A stretch of DNA of 64,000 nucleotides from Ferrovibrio sp036381655 (GTDB lineage Bacteria; Pseudomonadota; Alphaproteobacteria; Ferrovibrionales; Ferrovibrionaceae): NCBI RefSeq assembly GCF_036381655.1, contig NZ_DASVCJ010000034.1, positions 13,367 through 77,366 on the forward strand. The letters are read 5' to 3'. This document shows, one piece after another, positions 18,017-25,971 of the stretch. The notes under the pieces were generated by a model that ran no database searches, was not told the DNA's origin, and saw nothing but the letters and a program-made list of their open reading frames with translations. Position 1 is the first letter of the stretch. The number at the start of each line of letters is the position of its first letter. The translations under genes and the position numbers were made by a program.

Positions 18017-18876
18017 GCCGGCACCGCCAGCGCCGCAGCGGCCTCGCGCCGCACCCGCGCCAATTCGTCCAGCAATTCCGCGAACGGCGGGAAATTGTCG
18101 TCGCGTTCGATCATGGACGGCACCGGCCCGAAACGCTGCACCGCTTTCCGATAGAGCGCGAAGACGGGATCGGTGATCGGCGCGTCATGCGTATCGATGA
18201 TGAAGGCGCCGGTGTCGCTATGGCCGGCGAGATGCATCTGCGCGACGCGGCCGACGGGCAGGCCGTTCAGGAAATCCTCCGCGGCGAAACCGTGATTGCG
18301 CGCGCTGACATAGACGTTGTTGACGTCGAGCAGCAGCAGGCAATCGGCTTCCTCGCTGAGCCGGGCGAGGAATTTCCATTCCGCCATCGTCGAGCTGCGC
18401 CATTCGATATAGGACGAGACATTTTCGAGCAGGATGCGCCGGCCGAGGAAATCCTGCACCTGCCGCACGCGCGACGCAACATGGCGCAAGGTCTCGTCGT
18501 TGAATGGAATCGGCAGCAGGTCGTGCAGATGGGTGCCGTTATGACGCGACCAGCAGAGATGATCGGAAACCCAGGCCGGCTTGGCGCGCCGCGCCAGGGC
18601 CTTGAGGCGGGCGAGGTACTCGAAATCGAGCGGATCGCTGCCGCCGATCGACAGCGACACGCCATGCAGCACCACCGGCCAGCGCTCGGCGACCTGATCG
18701 AGCTTGCGCAGCGGCGGGCCGCCATCGACCATGTAATTCTCGCTGATCGCTTCGAACCAGTCGACCGGCGGATCGCCGTCCAGAATGTCGGGATAGTATT
18801 CCGGCCGCAGCCCGAGGCCGAAGCCGAGCCGGGGCAGATCGCGGCGAGGTTCCTGCGGACGATGGCGTTCGGGCAT
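18013..18876 (-). CDS. bufB: Multinuclear iron oxidative enzyme BufB (DUF692)
   Basis: BufB belongs to the DUF692/MNIO family, TIM-barrel enzymes with two or three irons that oxidise cysteine residues of precursor peptides, forming thiooxazoles in bufferins. The 287-residue protein shows the family hallmarks: DWFEAISENYMVDGGPP, HGVSLSIGGSDPLD, SDHLCWSRHNG, LLENVSSYIEW, LLLLDVNNVYVSARNHG, MHLAGHSD and DTHDAPI, giving the His/Asp/Glu metal ligands. Start 18876 is chosen from the family length; no strong ribosome binding site is visible. A hairpin separates it from bufA, and bufC overlaps its 3' end. Confidence 0.9.
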   Translation of the reverse strand: MPERHRPQEPRRDLPRLGFGLGLRPEYYPDILDGDPPVDWFEAISENYMVDGGPPLRKLDQVAERWPVVLHGVSLSIGGSDPLDFEYLARLKALARRAKPAWVSDHLCWSRHNGTHLHDLLPIPFNDETLRHVASRVRQVQDFLGRRILLENVSSYIEWRSSTMAEWKFLARLSEEADCLLLLDVNNVYVSARNHGFAAEDFLNGLPVGRVAQMHLAGHSDTGAFIIDTHDAPITDPVFALYRKAVQRFGPVPSMIERDDNFPPFAELLDELARVRREAAAALAVPA

Positions 18877-18899
18877 GCTGGTTCGGTCCGGCCGGTCAC

Positions 18900-18932
18900 G
18901 GCCGGAAGCGATCAATCGGACCGCTCCCGGCC
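18900..18932 (-). terminator. Hairpin between bufA and bufB (probable attenuator)
   Basis: On the minus strand GGCCGGGAGCG pairs with CGCTTCCGGCC (one G-U pair) around an 11-base loop. It lies 21 bp after the bufA stop and 24 bp before the bufB start. Without a T-tract it is more likely a transcript-stabilising or partial termination element that lets the precursor exceed its enzymes. Confidence 0.6.
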
Positions 18933-18952
18933 AAACGATCACATAACCGCGA

Positions 18953-19201
18953 TCAGCCGACCTTGCCGCCGGCCGCCTGGCAGGCCGCCGCGTCGGGGAG
19001 TTCGGTGAAGCCCTGCCCCTTGCAGGCATTCAGACCCTTGCACGCGCTGTTGGCCGTCTGGCAGGCGCTCTCGCCCTTGCAGGCATTGGCGCCGATGCAC
19101 TTGACGGCGGCTTCGGCCGGCGACGACACCAGCGCGATCGTGCCGGTGGCGAACAGCGCCGCAGCGGCGGCAGCCACGGCCAAGGTGGTGGTACGAGTCA
19201 T
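18953..19201 (-). CDS. bufA: Bufferin-type RiPP precursor BufA
   Basis: The 82-residue protein has an N-terminal signal peptide (MTRTTTLAVAAAAAALFATG, cleavage likely after SSPAEA) and a cysteine-rich mature part: KCIGANACKG, ESACQTANSACKG, LNACKGQGF, then a last Cys before QAAGGK. The repeated CKG spacing is that of periplasmic bufferin-type metallophore precursors, which bind copper after BufB/BufC converts some Cys to thiooxazoles. AGGGAG sits seven bases before the ATG. Of the BufA subfamilies it looks closer to the CKGxNxCKG type than to DUF2282, but I cannot confirm this. Copper control is expected from the family, not shown here. Confidence 0.88.
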   Translation of the reverse strand: MTRTTTLAVAAAAAALFATGTIALVSSPAEAAVKCIGANACKGESACQTANSACKGLNACKGQGFTELPDAAACQAAGGKVG

Positions 19202-19361
19202 GGAGTATCTCCCTGTGGGTTTGACATCGCCCGCAAGGAAAGTCCCCTGCGGATGCAAAGGATGCTAGGCTGTTTCTGATTCGATACGGACTCACAGCCG
19301 CGTGACATCAAACACAAGCCTGTGACCGCCCGAGAAGGGTTCAGCACAGCGAGGTTTTGCC

Positions 19362-20144
19362 ATGACAACACCCGCGCGTCCCCGCACCGGATTGCGTCTC
19401 GCCGACCTGACTTGGATCGAGGCCGCCGATCTGATCGGCGACGGGCTGCCGATCCTGCTGCCGATCGGCGCGGCGGCGAAAGCGCATGGCCCGCACCTTC
19501 CGCTCGGGACGGATCGCCTGGTGGTCGAAGCCGTGGCCGAACGCCTGATCGCGACGATTCCGGTGCTGGCAGCGCCAACCGTCGGACAGGGATTCTATCC
19601 GGCCTTCATGGACTATCCCGGCAGCCAGCATATCGAGGCGGCGACATTCCAGGCGATGATCGTCGAGCTGACCGAGGGCTATCTGCGGCACGGCGCCGAG
19701 CGGATCGTGTTTCTCAACAACGGCGTCTCGACCGAGCCGCCGCTGCGTCTTGCCGCGCATGAAATCCTGCAGCGCCACGGCACATGCGTGGTGATCGCCG
19801 ATCTGCCCCGGCTAGGCGCCTCTTGCGACGACCAGTGGACGACGAAAGATGCCGGACATGCCGATGAGCGAGAAACATCGCTGCTGCTGGCTATCGCACC
19901 CGGCCTGGTGCGGCTCGACCGTCTGGCCGAGACCGCGATGGCGCAGATCGACGAGCAGCCGGCGCTGGCGCAGCTTCGCCGGCCGTTGCGGCTGACGCCG
20001 GAAGAACGCCCGGGCGCGGTGCTCAACCGCAGCGGCGCCACCGGCGATGCGACCGCGGCGAGCGCCGAGAAAGGCGAGCGGCTGCTGGCGGCGATGGTGG
20101 AAGAGATCGTTGCCGATCTGCGCCGGCTCTGGCCGGACCTGTAA
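19362..20144 (+). CDS. Creatininase-family amidohydrolase
   Basis: This 260-residue protein resembles the creatininase family (metal-dependent cyclic amide hydrolases and related lactamases): ILLPIGAAAKAHGPHLPLGT in the metal-site region, QGFYPAFMDYPGSQHIE, and VFLNNGVSTEPPLRLAAHEI. In classical members the first motif is ExHG and a later GHxE supplies ligands. Here the Glu is replaced (AKAHG) and the second motif is NNGVSTE, so the metal site is altered and the activity is doubtful. ATG 19362 lies 160 bp from the divergent bufA start. It converges with the small coiled-coil gene, with 9 bp between them. Confidence 0.8.
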   Translation: MTTPARPRTGLRLADLTWIEAADLIGDGLPILLPIGAAAKAHGPHLPLGTDRLVVEAVAERLIATIPVLAAPTVGQGFYPAFMDYPGSQHIEAATFQAMIVELTEGYLRHGAERIVFLNNGVSTEPPLRLAAHEILQRHGTCVVIADLPRLGASCDDQWTTKDAGHADERETSLLLAIAPGLVRLDRLAETAMAQIDEQPALAQLRRPLRLTPEERPGAVLNRSGATGDATAASAEKGERLLAAMVEEIVADLRRLWPDL

Positions 20145-20153
20145 ATCGGACCG

Positions 20154-20498
20154 TCAGACGATCCGCAGGTTGCGCGGATTGGTGCGCAGCTTGAGATCGC
20201 TGACGGCCACCTCAAGCACATTGATGGCGCGCTTGGTTTCCTCCAGCTGCTGCTGCAGCTGCGTGATCTGGTCCTTGATGTCGTTCAGCTCGCCATAGGT
20301 AAGCTGCGCGGCGCGTTCGTTGTCGGCGAAGAATTTGTTGTAGGCGGCAAACTGCTTCTCGATGCCGCCCATGCGCGTTTCCAGGGTGATACGCATCTGG
20401 CTGATGCGCTGCTCGAAATTGCCGAGATGCAGGAGCAGCCACGCGCCCAGCCACAACAGGACGAGAGCCCCACCCAGGACATAGAGCCAATCACCCAT
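20154..20498 (-). CDS. Small membrane-anchored coiled-coil protein
   Basis: A 114-residue protein with one N-terminal transmembrane helix (about residues 4-26, WLYVLGGALVLLWLGAWLLL), then a predicted coiled coil rich in Gln, Glu and Lys (ELNDIKDQITQLQQQLEETK). The topology suggests a single-pass inner membrane protein with a helical soluble domain. I do not recognise the family. AGGTGAT lies just upstream of ATG 20498. It is the last gene of a minus-strand series folE-argE-this gene, 104 bp after argE. Confidence 0.7.
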   Translation of the reverse strand: MGDWLYVLGGALVLLWLGAWLLLHLGNFEQRISQMRITLETRMGGIEKQFAAYNKFFADNERAAQLTYGELNDIKDQITQLQQQLEETKRAINVLEVAVSDLKLRTNPRNLRIV

Positions 20499-20602
20499 AC
20501 ATCACCTGTCTACGCAACCCGACTCCGGTGTTTACGCCGGCAGGATATTTCAGCCACCGGAGGGGTGCAATCAAAGTGATGCGCCGTGGTTAACGCGTTC
20601 GC

Positions 20603-21805
20603 TCAGCCGTCCAGAAAGGAAAGATTTCCGCCATCGCGGCAGAAGGCGATCAGCCGCCCCAGGAAAGCCGTGCCGGCGCCGAGCTGCGATTTCTCGATAT
20701 ACTCGTCGGGCTTGTGCGCCTCGCGGATATTGCCGGGGCCGCAGACCACGGCCGGAATGCCGGCCTCGTGGAAAATGCCGGCCTCGGTCCCGTAGGCCAC
20801 CGCATGGGTCTGGTTCTGGCCGGCCAGCTTCAGCGCCAGCGTCTCCGCCGGATTCGTCCCCACCGGCAGAAAGCCCGGCACGCGGGCGAGCAGCCTGGTC
20901 GCGATCGCCGCGCCGGGATGGATGCGGCGCATCTCCGGCTGCAGCCGCTCGGCGGCATAACGCTCGACCGCGTCGATCACCGCCATGTCGTGCTCGGGCC
21001 GCACGCTACGCACATCCCATTCGACGCGGCATTCCTTGGCCAGGATGTTGCGCGCCGTGCCGCCATGGATTTCGCCGACCGTGATCGTCGTATAGGGCGG
21101 GGTGAAGCGCGGATCGCAATGTTCCGGCTTCTGGTATTCGCGCTGCAGGCGGTTCATCTCGGCGATCAGCTCGGCCGCGACCTGTATCGCGTTGACGCCC
21201 TGATGCGTCGCCGAGGAATGCGCCTCCAGTCCGTGCACCGTGGTGCTGCAGGCGCAGACGCTTTTATGCGCGGTCACCACCTGCATCTCCGTTGGCTCGC
21301 CGATGATGGCCAGCTTCGGCGTGATGCCGCTGTGGCGGATGAAATCGACGATGCCATGCACGCCGAGGCAGCCGACCTCCTCGTCGTAGGAGAAGGCGAA
21401 ATGCAGCGGAATGCTGAGCGGCTGGCGTAGCATCTCGGGCAGCAGGGCGATGCACAGCGCGATAAAGCTCTTCATGTCCGCCGTGCCGCGGCCGAACAAC
21501 CTGCCGTCGCGCTCGGTCAGCTTGAACGGATCGCTCGACCAGGCCTGGCCGTCGACCGGGACCACGTCGGTATGGCCGGACAGCACGACGCCGGGCTTAT
21601 CGCTGGGCCCGATGGTGGCGTAGAGATTGGCCTTCCTGCCGGTCGCATCGAAGATCTTCCGGCTTTCGACGCCATGCTGCGCCAGGTGATCGGCGATGGC
21701 GTCGATCAGCGCCAGATTGCTGTCGCGGCTGGTGGTATCGAAGCCGACCAGCTTGCCGACCCAGTCCAGCGCCGCGGCACTGGCAGGAGGATGTGCGTTG
21801 CTCAT
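20603..21805 (-). CDS. argE: Acetylornithine deacetylase ArgE (M20 family)
   Basis: ArgE removes the acetyl group from N2-acetylornithine in arginine synthesis. The 400-residue M20 metallohydrolase carries the di-zinc ligands in LSGHTDVVPVDGQ, RGTADMKSF, SYDEEVGCLG (catalytic EE) and GEPTEM, with the final His in IREAHKPDEYIE. The dimerisation lid (EAHSSATHQGVNAI) matches ArgE more than DapE. The start at 21805 gives a typical length. It follows folE by 31 bp on the same strand and may be co-transcribed. Confidence 0.93.
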   Translation of the reverse strand: MSNAHPPASAAALDWVGKLVGFDTTSRDSNLALIDAIADHLAQHGVESRKIFDATGRKANLYATIGPSDKPGVVLSGHTDVVPVDGQAWSSDPFKLTERDGRLFGRGTADMKSFIALCIALLPEMLRQPLSIPLHFAFSYDEEVGCLGVHGIVDFIRHSGITPKLAIIGEPTEMQVVTAHKSVCACSTTVHGLEAHSSATHQGVNAIQVAAELIAEMNRLQREYQKPEHCDPRFTPPYTTITVGEIHGGTARNILAKECRVEWDVRSVRPEHDMAVIDAVERYAAERLQPEMRRIHPGAAIATRLLARVPGFLPVGTNPAETLALKLAGQNQTHAVAYGTEAGIFHEAGIPAVVCGPGNIREAHKPDEYIEKSQLGAGTAFLGRLIAFCRDGGNLSFLDG

Positions 21806-21836
21806 CGCTGCGGTTTACGGTCCGGCTGGCGCTGCG

Positions 21837-22511
21837 TCAATCGATACCGCGGCTGTTCGGGCTGCCAATCATGGTCAGAAACTCCTGCCGGGTGCGCGGA
21901 TCGTCGCGGAAGGCGCCGAGCATGCGGCTGGTCACCATGGTCACGCCCGGCTTGCGCACGCCGCGCGTGGTCATGCATTGATGCGCCGCCTCGATCACCA
22001 CGGCGACGCCGCGGGGCTGCAGCACCGTCTGGATCGTATTGGCGATCTGCGCGGTCAGCTTCTCCTGGATCTGCAGCCGCTTGGCATAGACCTCGACGAT
22101 GCGGGCGAGCTTGGAGATGCCGACAACGCGATGGCCGGGCAGATAGGCGACATGCGCCTGGCCGATGATCGGCACCATGTGGTGCTCGCAATGGCTTTCC
22201 AGGCGGATGTCGCGCAGCACGATCATCTCGTCGTAGCCGTCGGTTTCCTCGAAAGTGCGCGCGAGAATCTGTTCCGGATCGTCGTGATAGCCGGCGAAGA
22301 ATTCCTCGTAGGAGCGCACCACCCGGTCGGGCGTGCCGATCAGCCCCTCGCGGCCGGGATCATCGCCGGCCCAGCGGATCAGCGTGCGCACCGCCTCCTC
22401 CGCCTGTTCGCGGCTCGGGCGCTCGATTTGAACCTTGTCGGTCGGCTTGGCGAAGTTCTGCACGCTTCCGCTGGCTGCTCTGCTGCTCACGTCGAAAAAT
22501 CCTTGTGTCAT
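21837..22511 (-). CDS. folE: GTP cyclohydrolase I FolE
   Basis: FolE converts GTP to dihydroneopterin triphosphate, the first step of folate synthesis. The 224-residue protein has the zinc ligands in LESHCEHHMVPIIG (Cys and His) and EAAHQCMTTRGVRKPG (second Cys), and the signature HVAYLPGHRVVGISKLARIV. ATG 22511 (MTQGFFDVSS) is chosen over the longer frame start 22559 because the extra residues are not family-like. argE follows closely. Confidence 0.95.
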   Translation of the reverse strand: MTQGFFDVSSRAASGSVQNFAKPTDKVQIERPSREQAEEAVRTLIRWAGDDPGREGLIGTPDRVVRSYEEFFAGYHDDPEQILARTFEETDGYDEMIVLRDIRLESHCEHHMVPIIGQAHVAYLPGHRVVGISKLARIVEVYAKRLQIQEKLTAQIANTIQTVLQPRGVAVVIEAAHQCMTTRGVRKPGVTMVTSRMLGAFRDDPRTRQEFLTMIGSPNSRGID

Positions 22512-22606
22512 CACTGTCCGGCAGCCAGATAGGGCAGCCCGCCGCCGCCCGCCACTCATCTTTGGCTGCCATCCATCCTGGCTGATCGGGCTGACGGGCG
22601 ATCCTT

Positions 22607-22999
22607 TCAGTTCACCCGCCGCCGTTCATGCGGGCTGTCGAGCGAAAAGGCCGGAATGGCGACGTCGAATTCCTCGCCGTCCTCGGCCACCATCTGATAC
22701 GTGCCGACCATGAAACCCGAGGGCGTCGGCAGCGGCGTGCCGCTGGTATATTCGAAGCTCTCCCCGGGCTCCAGGATGGGCTGCTCGCCGACCACGCCGG
22801 GCCCGCGCACCTCGTCAATGCGGCCGCGCGCGTCGGTAATGCGCCAGTAGCGGCTGCGCAACTGCACGGTCTGCGTGCCGCCATTCTCGATCTTCACGTT
22901 ATAGGCCCAGACGTAATAGCCCTCGTCGGGCGAAGACTGCTCGTCCAGGAAGATGGGCTGCACTGTGATTTGTATGCCGCGGGTGGTCTGCTGATACAT
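22607..22999 (-). CDS. apaG: ApaG (fibronectin III-like domain protein)
   Basis: ApaG is a small beta-sandwich protein linked to Co2+/Mg2+ resistance and named after its place next to diadenosine tetraphosphatase in E. coli; its biochemical role is unresolved. The 130-residue protein has the family motifs YYVWAYNVKIENGG, LRSRYWRITDARG, VRGPGVVGEQPILEPGE and FEYTSGTPLPTPSGFMVGTY. Length is standard. It lies upstream of folE with a 95-bp gap and may start its own transcript. Confidence 0.96.
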   Translation of the reverse strand: MYQQTTRGIQITVQPIFLDEQSSPDEGYYVWAYNVKIENGGTQTVQLRSRYWRITDARGRIDEVRGPGVVGEQPILEPGESFEYTSGTPLPTPSGFMVGTYQMVAEDGEEFDVAIPAFSLDSPHERRRVN

Positions 23000-23120
23000 T
23001 CTTCGTCCGTAATGCGGCCGTCACTACCACTAAATATTAGAGGCGGATGGCCGAATGTCCAGCAGACGGCTCAACCTCAGCTTGGGCGCGGTTTCAGGCC
23101 GGCCCGCCCACCGGCTTGGC

Positions 23121-23155
23121 AAAACAACGGCCGCCCCCGCATGCGGGGGCGGCCG
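23121..23155 (-). terminator. Intrinsic terminator of the OmpA-type gene
   Basis: A perfect 28-base palindrome (23128-23155, arms CGGCCGCCCCCGCA) is followed on the minus strand by TTGTTTTG. It lies 22 bp past the stop of the outer-membrane protein gene. It is the strongest terminator in the window. Confidence 0.88.
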
Positions 23156-23177
23156 CCGGATTGCAAATCGCGCCGGA

Positions 23178-24233
23178 TTACTTGCGCAGATACAGTTCGG
23201 CGCGGCGGTTCTCTTCGTTGCGCACGCCGTCCGCGGTCGGTACGCGCGGGCGGGTCTCGCCGAAGGCCTCGGTCTTGATCTGGTTCTGGCCGATGCCCTT
23301 GCTGCGCAGGTAGGCGGCGACGGCGTCGGCGCGGCGCTGCGACAGCTTCTGGTTATAGGCTTCCGGACCCGAACGGTCGGCGTGGCCGTCGACCACGATG
23401 TTGGTCATGCCGGTCGAGCGGAAGTCGGCGATGGCGCGGTCAAGCACCTGGGCAGCCACCGGGCTGATATCCGCACGGTCCCAGGCGAAGAACACGATGT
23501 AGGTCTCCGGCAGCTTCGGCGCCGGAGCCGGCGCAGCGGCAGGAGCCGGCGGCGGGGGCGGCGGCGGCGGCGGCGCGGCGACGGCCGGCTGCGGCTTCGG
23601 AGCCGGGGCGCCGAAGCGGTAGGTCAGGCCCAGCATGACGGTATGGGTCATGTTGTCCGGCTCGATCACCGCGGCGGTGTTGGTGCCGAGGCTGGTATCG
23701 CCCGTGTACTGGAAGCGGTAATCGGCGCTGACCAGCCAGTTCGGATCGATTGCATACCACAGGCCGGCGATGCCCTGGGCGGCCCAGGTCATGTCCTTGT
23801 CGTGGCTGGTCGCCGTACCGGCACTCAGGCCGCGGGCGGAATACTGCACGCCGCCGAGACCGGCGCCGATATAGGGGCTCCAGTTGCTGTCCGGCAGAAA
23901 GTCGTACAGCAGGTTGGCGAACAGCGAATATTGGTGCAGCTTGCCATCGGCGCCGACGCCGCCATCGGCGCTATCGGCACCCCAGTTGCGGAAGCCGAGT
24001 TCGAGTTCCGGGCGCAGACCGTTGCCCAGCGCATAGCCGCCCTTGAGCAGGGCGGCCCAGCCGGTATCGAATTCCAGGCTGGTATTGGGTGCGTTGTTGG
24101 TGACATCGGCATCGCCGATCCACGTGGCGCCACCCCCGATACCGAGATAGGGGCCAGAGCTTTGCGCCATGGCCGGAGCCGAGGCCAGACCCAGCAGGGC
24201 AGCTCCGGTCAGCAAAGCGAGACGAACCTTCAT
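23178..24233 (-). CDS. OmpA-family outer membrane beta-barrel protein
   Basis: A 351-residue protein with a Sec signal peptide (cleavage after APAMAQ, about residue 23), an eight-stranded beta-barrel (about residues 25-205, YLGIGGGATWIGDADV to LGLTYRFG), a proline/alanine-rich linker with nine consecutive prolines, and a C-terminal OmpA domain that binds peptidoglycan (VVDGHADRSGPEAYNQKLSQ, then RRADAVAAYL). It anchors the outer membrane to the cell wall. GAGGAGA precedes ATG 24233 by six bases, and an excellent terminator follows, so it is probably monocistronic and strongly expressed. Confidence 0.93.
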   Translation of the reverse strand: MKVRLALLTGAALLGLASAPAMAQSSGPYLGIGGGATWIGDADVTNNAPNTSLEFDTGWAALLKGGYALGNGLRPELELGFRNWGADSADGGVGADGKLHQYSLFANLLYDFLPDSNWSPYIGAGLGGVQYSARGLSAGTATSHDKDMTWAAQGIAGLWYAIDPNWLVSADYRFQYTGDTSLGTNTAAVIEPDNMTHTVMLGLTYRFGAPAPKPQPAVAAPPPPPPPPPAPAAAPAPAPKLPETYIVFFAWDRADISPVAAQVLDRAIADFRSTGMTNIVVDGHADRSGPEAYNQKLSQRRADAVAAYLRSKGIGQNQIKTEAFGETRPRVPTADGVRNEENRRAELYLRK

Positions 24234-24385
24234 CGAGAATCTCCTCAAGAAATTCAGCACGCCGCGAATGCGGCCACTTTGCACCTCAACCCCGGGGCAA
24301 TATAGCAGCGGCCGGTCCGCACCAGGAAACACTTCTGCCCGGCTTACTGCAAAAAAGCCGCACTGTGGCATTCCGGCAACAGATA

Positions 24386-25588
24386 TCAGCCTGCTTTTTC
24401 AAGGGCCTGGGTGAGATCGGCGATCAGATCGGCGGGATCTTCCAGGCCGACCGAGAGCCGCAGCAGGTCGTCGCCGATGCCCAGCCGGCTGCGCTCCTCG
24501 GCACTCAACCTCTGGTGCGTGGTCGTCGCCGGATGGGTGATCAGGCTCTTGGCATCGCCCAGATTGTTGGAAATATCGATCAGTGTCAGCGCGTTGAGGA
24601 AGCGGAAGGCGCCCGCCTTGCCGCCCTTGGGGCTGAAGGCGATCATGTTGCCGCCGCCGGCCATCTGGCGCCTGGCCAGAGCATGCTGCGGATGGTCGCT
24701 GCGGCCGGGATAGAGCACCCTGCCTACGTTTTTATGCGCCGCCAGGGCATCGGCGACCTTGGCCGCATTCTCGACATGGCGCGCGACGCGCAGTTCCAGC
24801 GTCTCCAGGCCCTTGAGCAGCACCCAGGCATTGAACGGGCTGATCGACGGGCCGGTATGGCGCAGATACGGCCCCAGCTCGTCGGCAATGAAGCTTTTCG
24901 GGCCGAGCACGACGCCGCCGAGGCAGCGGCCCTGCCCGTCGATATGCTTGGTCGCCGAATAGACGACGATGTCGGCGCCGAGCTGCAGCGGCTTTTGCAG
25001 CATCGGCGTGGCGAAGACATTGTCGATCACCACGCGCGCGCCATGCTTGTGCGCAATCTCGGCCACGGCGGCGATGTCGATCAGTTCGAGCGTCGGATTG
25101 GCCGGCGTCTCGAAGAAGACCAGCTTGGTGCGCGGCGTGACCGCCGCTTCCCACTGCGCCAGGTCGGTGCCGTCGACCATGGTGCTCTTGACCCCGAAGC
25201 GCGGCAGCAGGTCGTTGACGATATAGGCAATCGAGCCGAACACCGCGCGCGAAGAGACGACTTCATCGCCGGCCCGGAGCTGGCAGGTCAGCGCGGCGTT
25301 GATCGCCGCCATGCCGCTGGCCGTGGCGCGCGCCGCTTCGGCGCCTTCGAGCAGCGCCATGCGGTCCTCGAAGACCTGCACGGTGGGATTTTCGTACCGG
25401 CTGTAGACGAAGCCCGGGATCTCGTTCTTGAAACGCGCCTCGGCGGCTTCCGCGCTGTCGTAGCAGAAACCCGAATTCATGAAGATCGCTTCCGAGGTTT
25501 CGCCGAACTGGCTGCGCAGCGTGCCGCCGCGCACGAGCTGGGTGGCCGGGCGCCAGCGGCGCGGATCTGTCTTCGCCTTGTTGCTCAT
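24386..25588 (-). CDS. metZ: O-succinylhomoserine sulfhydrylase MetZ
   Basis: MetZ makes homocysteine from O-succinylhomoserine and sulfide in methionine synthesis. The 400-residue Cys/Met-metabolism PLP enzyme shows FVYSRYENPTVQVFEDRMA, ATASGMAAINAAL, FFETPANPTLELIDI and the PLP-lysine motif VYSATKHIDGQGR. The phrase GQGRCLGGVV is typical of MetZ. AGAGGA lies nine bases before ATG 25588. The leader holds a promoter, a SAM-II riboswitch and an intrinsic terminator, so transcription should fall when S-adenosylmethionine is abundant. Confidence 0.95.
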   Translation of the reverse strand: MSNKAKTDPRRWRPATQLVRGGTLRSQFGETSEAIFMNSGFCYDSAEAAEARFKNEIPGFVYSRYENPTVQVFEDRMALLEGAEAARATASGMAAINAALTCQLRAGDEVVSSRAVFGSIAYIVNDLLPRFGVKSTMVDGTDLAQWEAAVTPRTKLVFFETPANPTLELIDIAAVAEIAHKHGARVVIDNVFATPMLQKPLQLGADIVVYSATKHIDGQGRCLGGVVLGPKSFIADELGPYLRHTGPSISPFNAWVLLKGLETLELRVARHVENAAKVADALAAHKNVGRVLYPGRSDHPQHALARRQMAGGGNMIAFSPKGGKAGAFRFLNALTLIDISNNLGDAKSLITHPATTTHQRLSAEERSRLGIGDDLLRLSVGLEDPADLIADLTQALEKAG

Positions 25589-25630
25589 CGTCTCGTCCTC
25601 TCGCCGGCCGGCGGAACGGGGCAACAAACG

Positions 25631-25660
25631 AAAAACCCCGCGCCGCAGGGCCGGGGTTTC
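25631..25660 (-). terminator. Riboswitch-linked terminator of metZ
   Basis: On the minus strand AAACCCCG pairs with CGGGGTTT around a GC-rich interior, followed by TTTTTCG. It starts about eight bases after the SAM-II aptamer and ends 43 bp before the metZ start, the expected place for an expression platform. Confidence 0.85.
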
Positions 25661-25668
25661 AATCCACC

Positions 25669-25727
25669 CGACCTTTTAGCGGTTTGTTTTACGTGGTCCG
25701 CAAGCCGGTCGGCCCAAATCACCACGA
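25669..25727 (-). promoter_or_regulatory. SAM-II riboswitch aptamer (metA motif)
   Basis: On the minus strand CGTGGT pairs with ACCACG (P1, 6 bp). The loop segment CCGACC pairs with GGTCGG downstream (P2, 6 bp), giving the H-type pseudoknot of SAM-II. The conserved elements GATTTG, GCTTGCG and CCGCTAAA are all present in order. It precedes metZ, a normal SAM-II target in alphaproteobacteria. The aptamer begins at the predicted transcription start. Confidence 0.93.
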
Positions 25728-25734
25728 CGCGAGG

Positions 25735-25763
25735 GTCATACGGCGCGGCCGCCGCCACGTCAA
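25735..25763 (-). promoter_or_regulatory. Sigma-70-type promoter of metZ
   Basis: On the minus strand TTGACG (25763-25758), a 17-bp spacer and TATGAC (25740-25735). Initiation about seven bases on would fall near 25728, immediately before the SAM-II P1 stem. The repeat array at 25765 begins two bases upstream of the -35 box. Confidence 0.75.
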
Positions 25764-25764
25764 G

Positions 25765-25870
25765 ACCGATTCGGCGCCGATCCGGCCCCGTCGGCGGCCG
25801 ATTGCAGCCGATTCGGCGTCATCCGGGAGCCGATTGGAGCCAATCCGGCCCCCTTGGATGCCAATCGCAG
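25765..25870. repeat. Degenerate 32-bp tandem repeat array upstream of the metZ promoter
   Basis: The 11-base motif RCCRATYSGGC or RCCRATTGSAG recurs at 25765, 25776, 25797, 25807, 25829, 25839 and 25860. Pairs 10-11 bp apart repeat every 32 bp, about three helical turns. It lies between the metZ promoter and the 3' end of the Y-family polymerase gene; I see no ORF. About 100 bp of unremarkable DNA separate it from the polymerase stop codon. Confidence 0.7.
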
Positions 25871-25971
25871 TTAAATCCCACCCGCGCCTGGCCCAAGGGA
25901 TCGACTTCCGTGGCAAGCCTTTGACTTTCCGCCGCTTCTTCCCGCCATCCCCTCCGCGCGTGGTATCGCCG

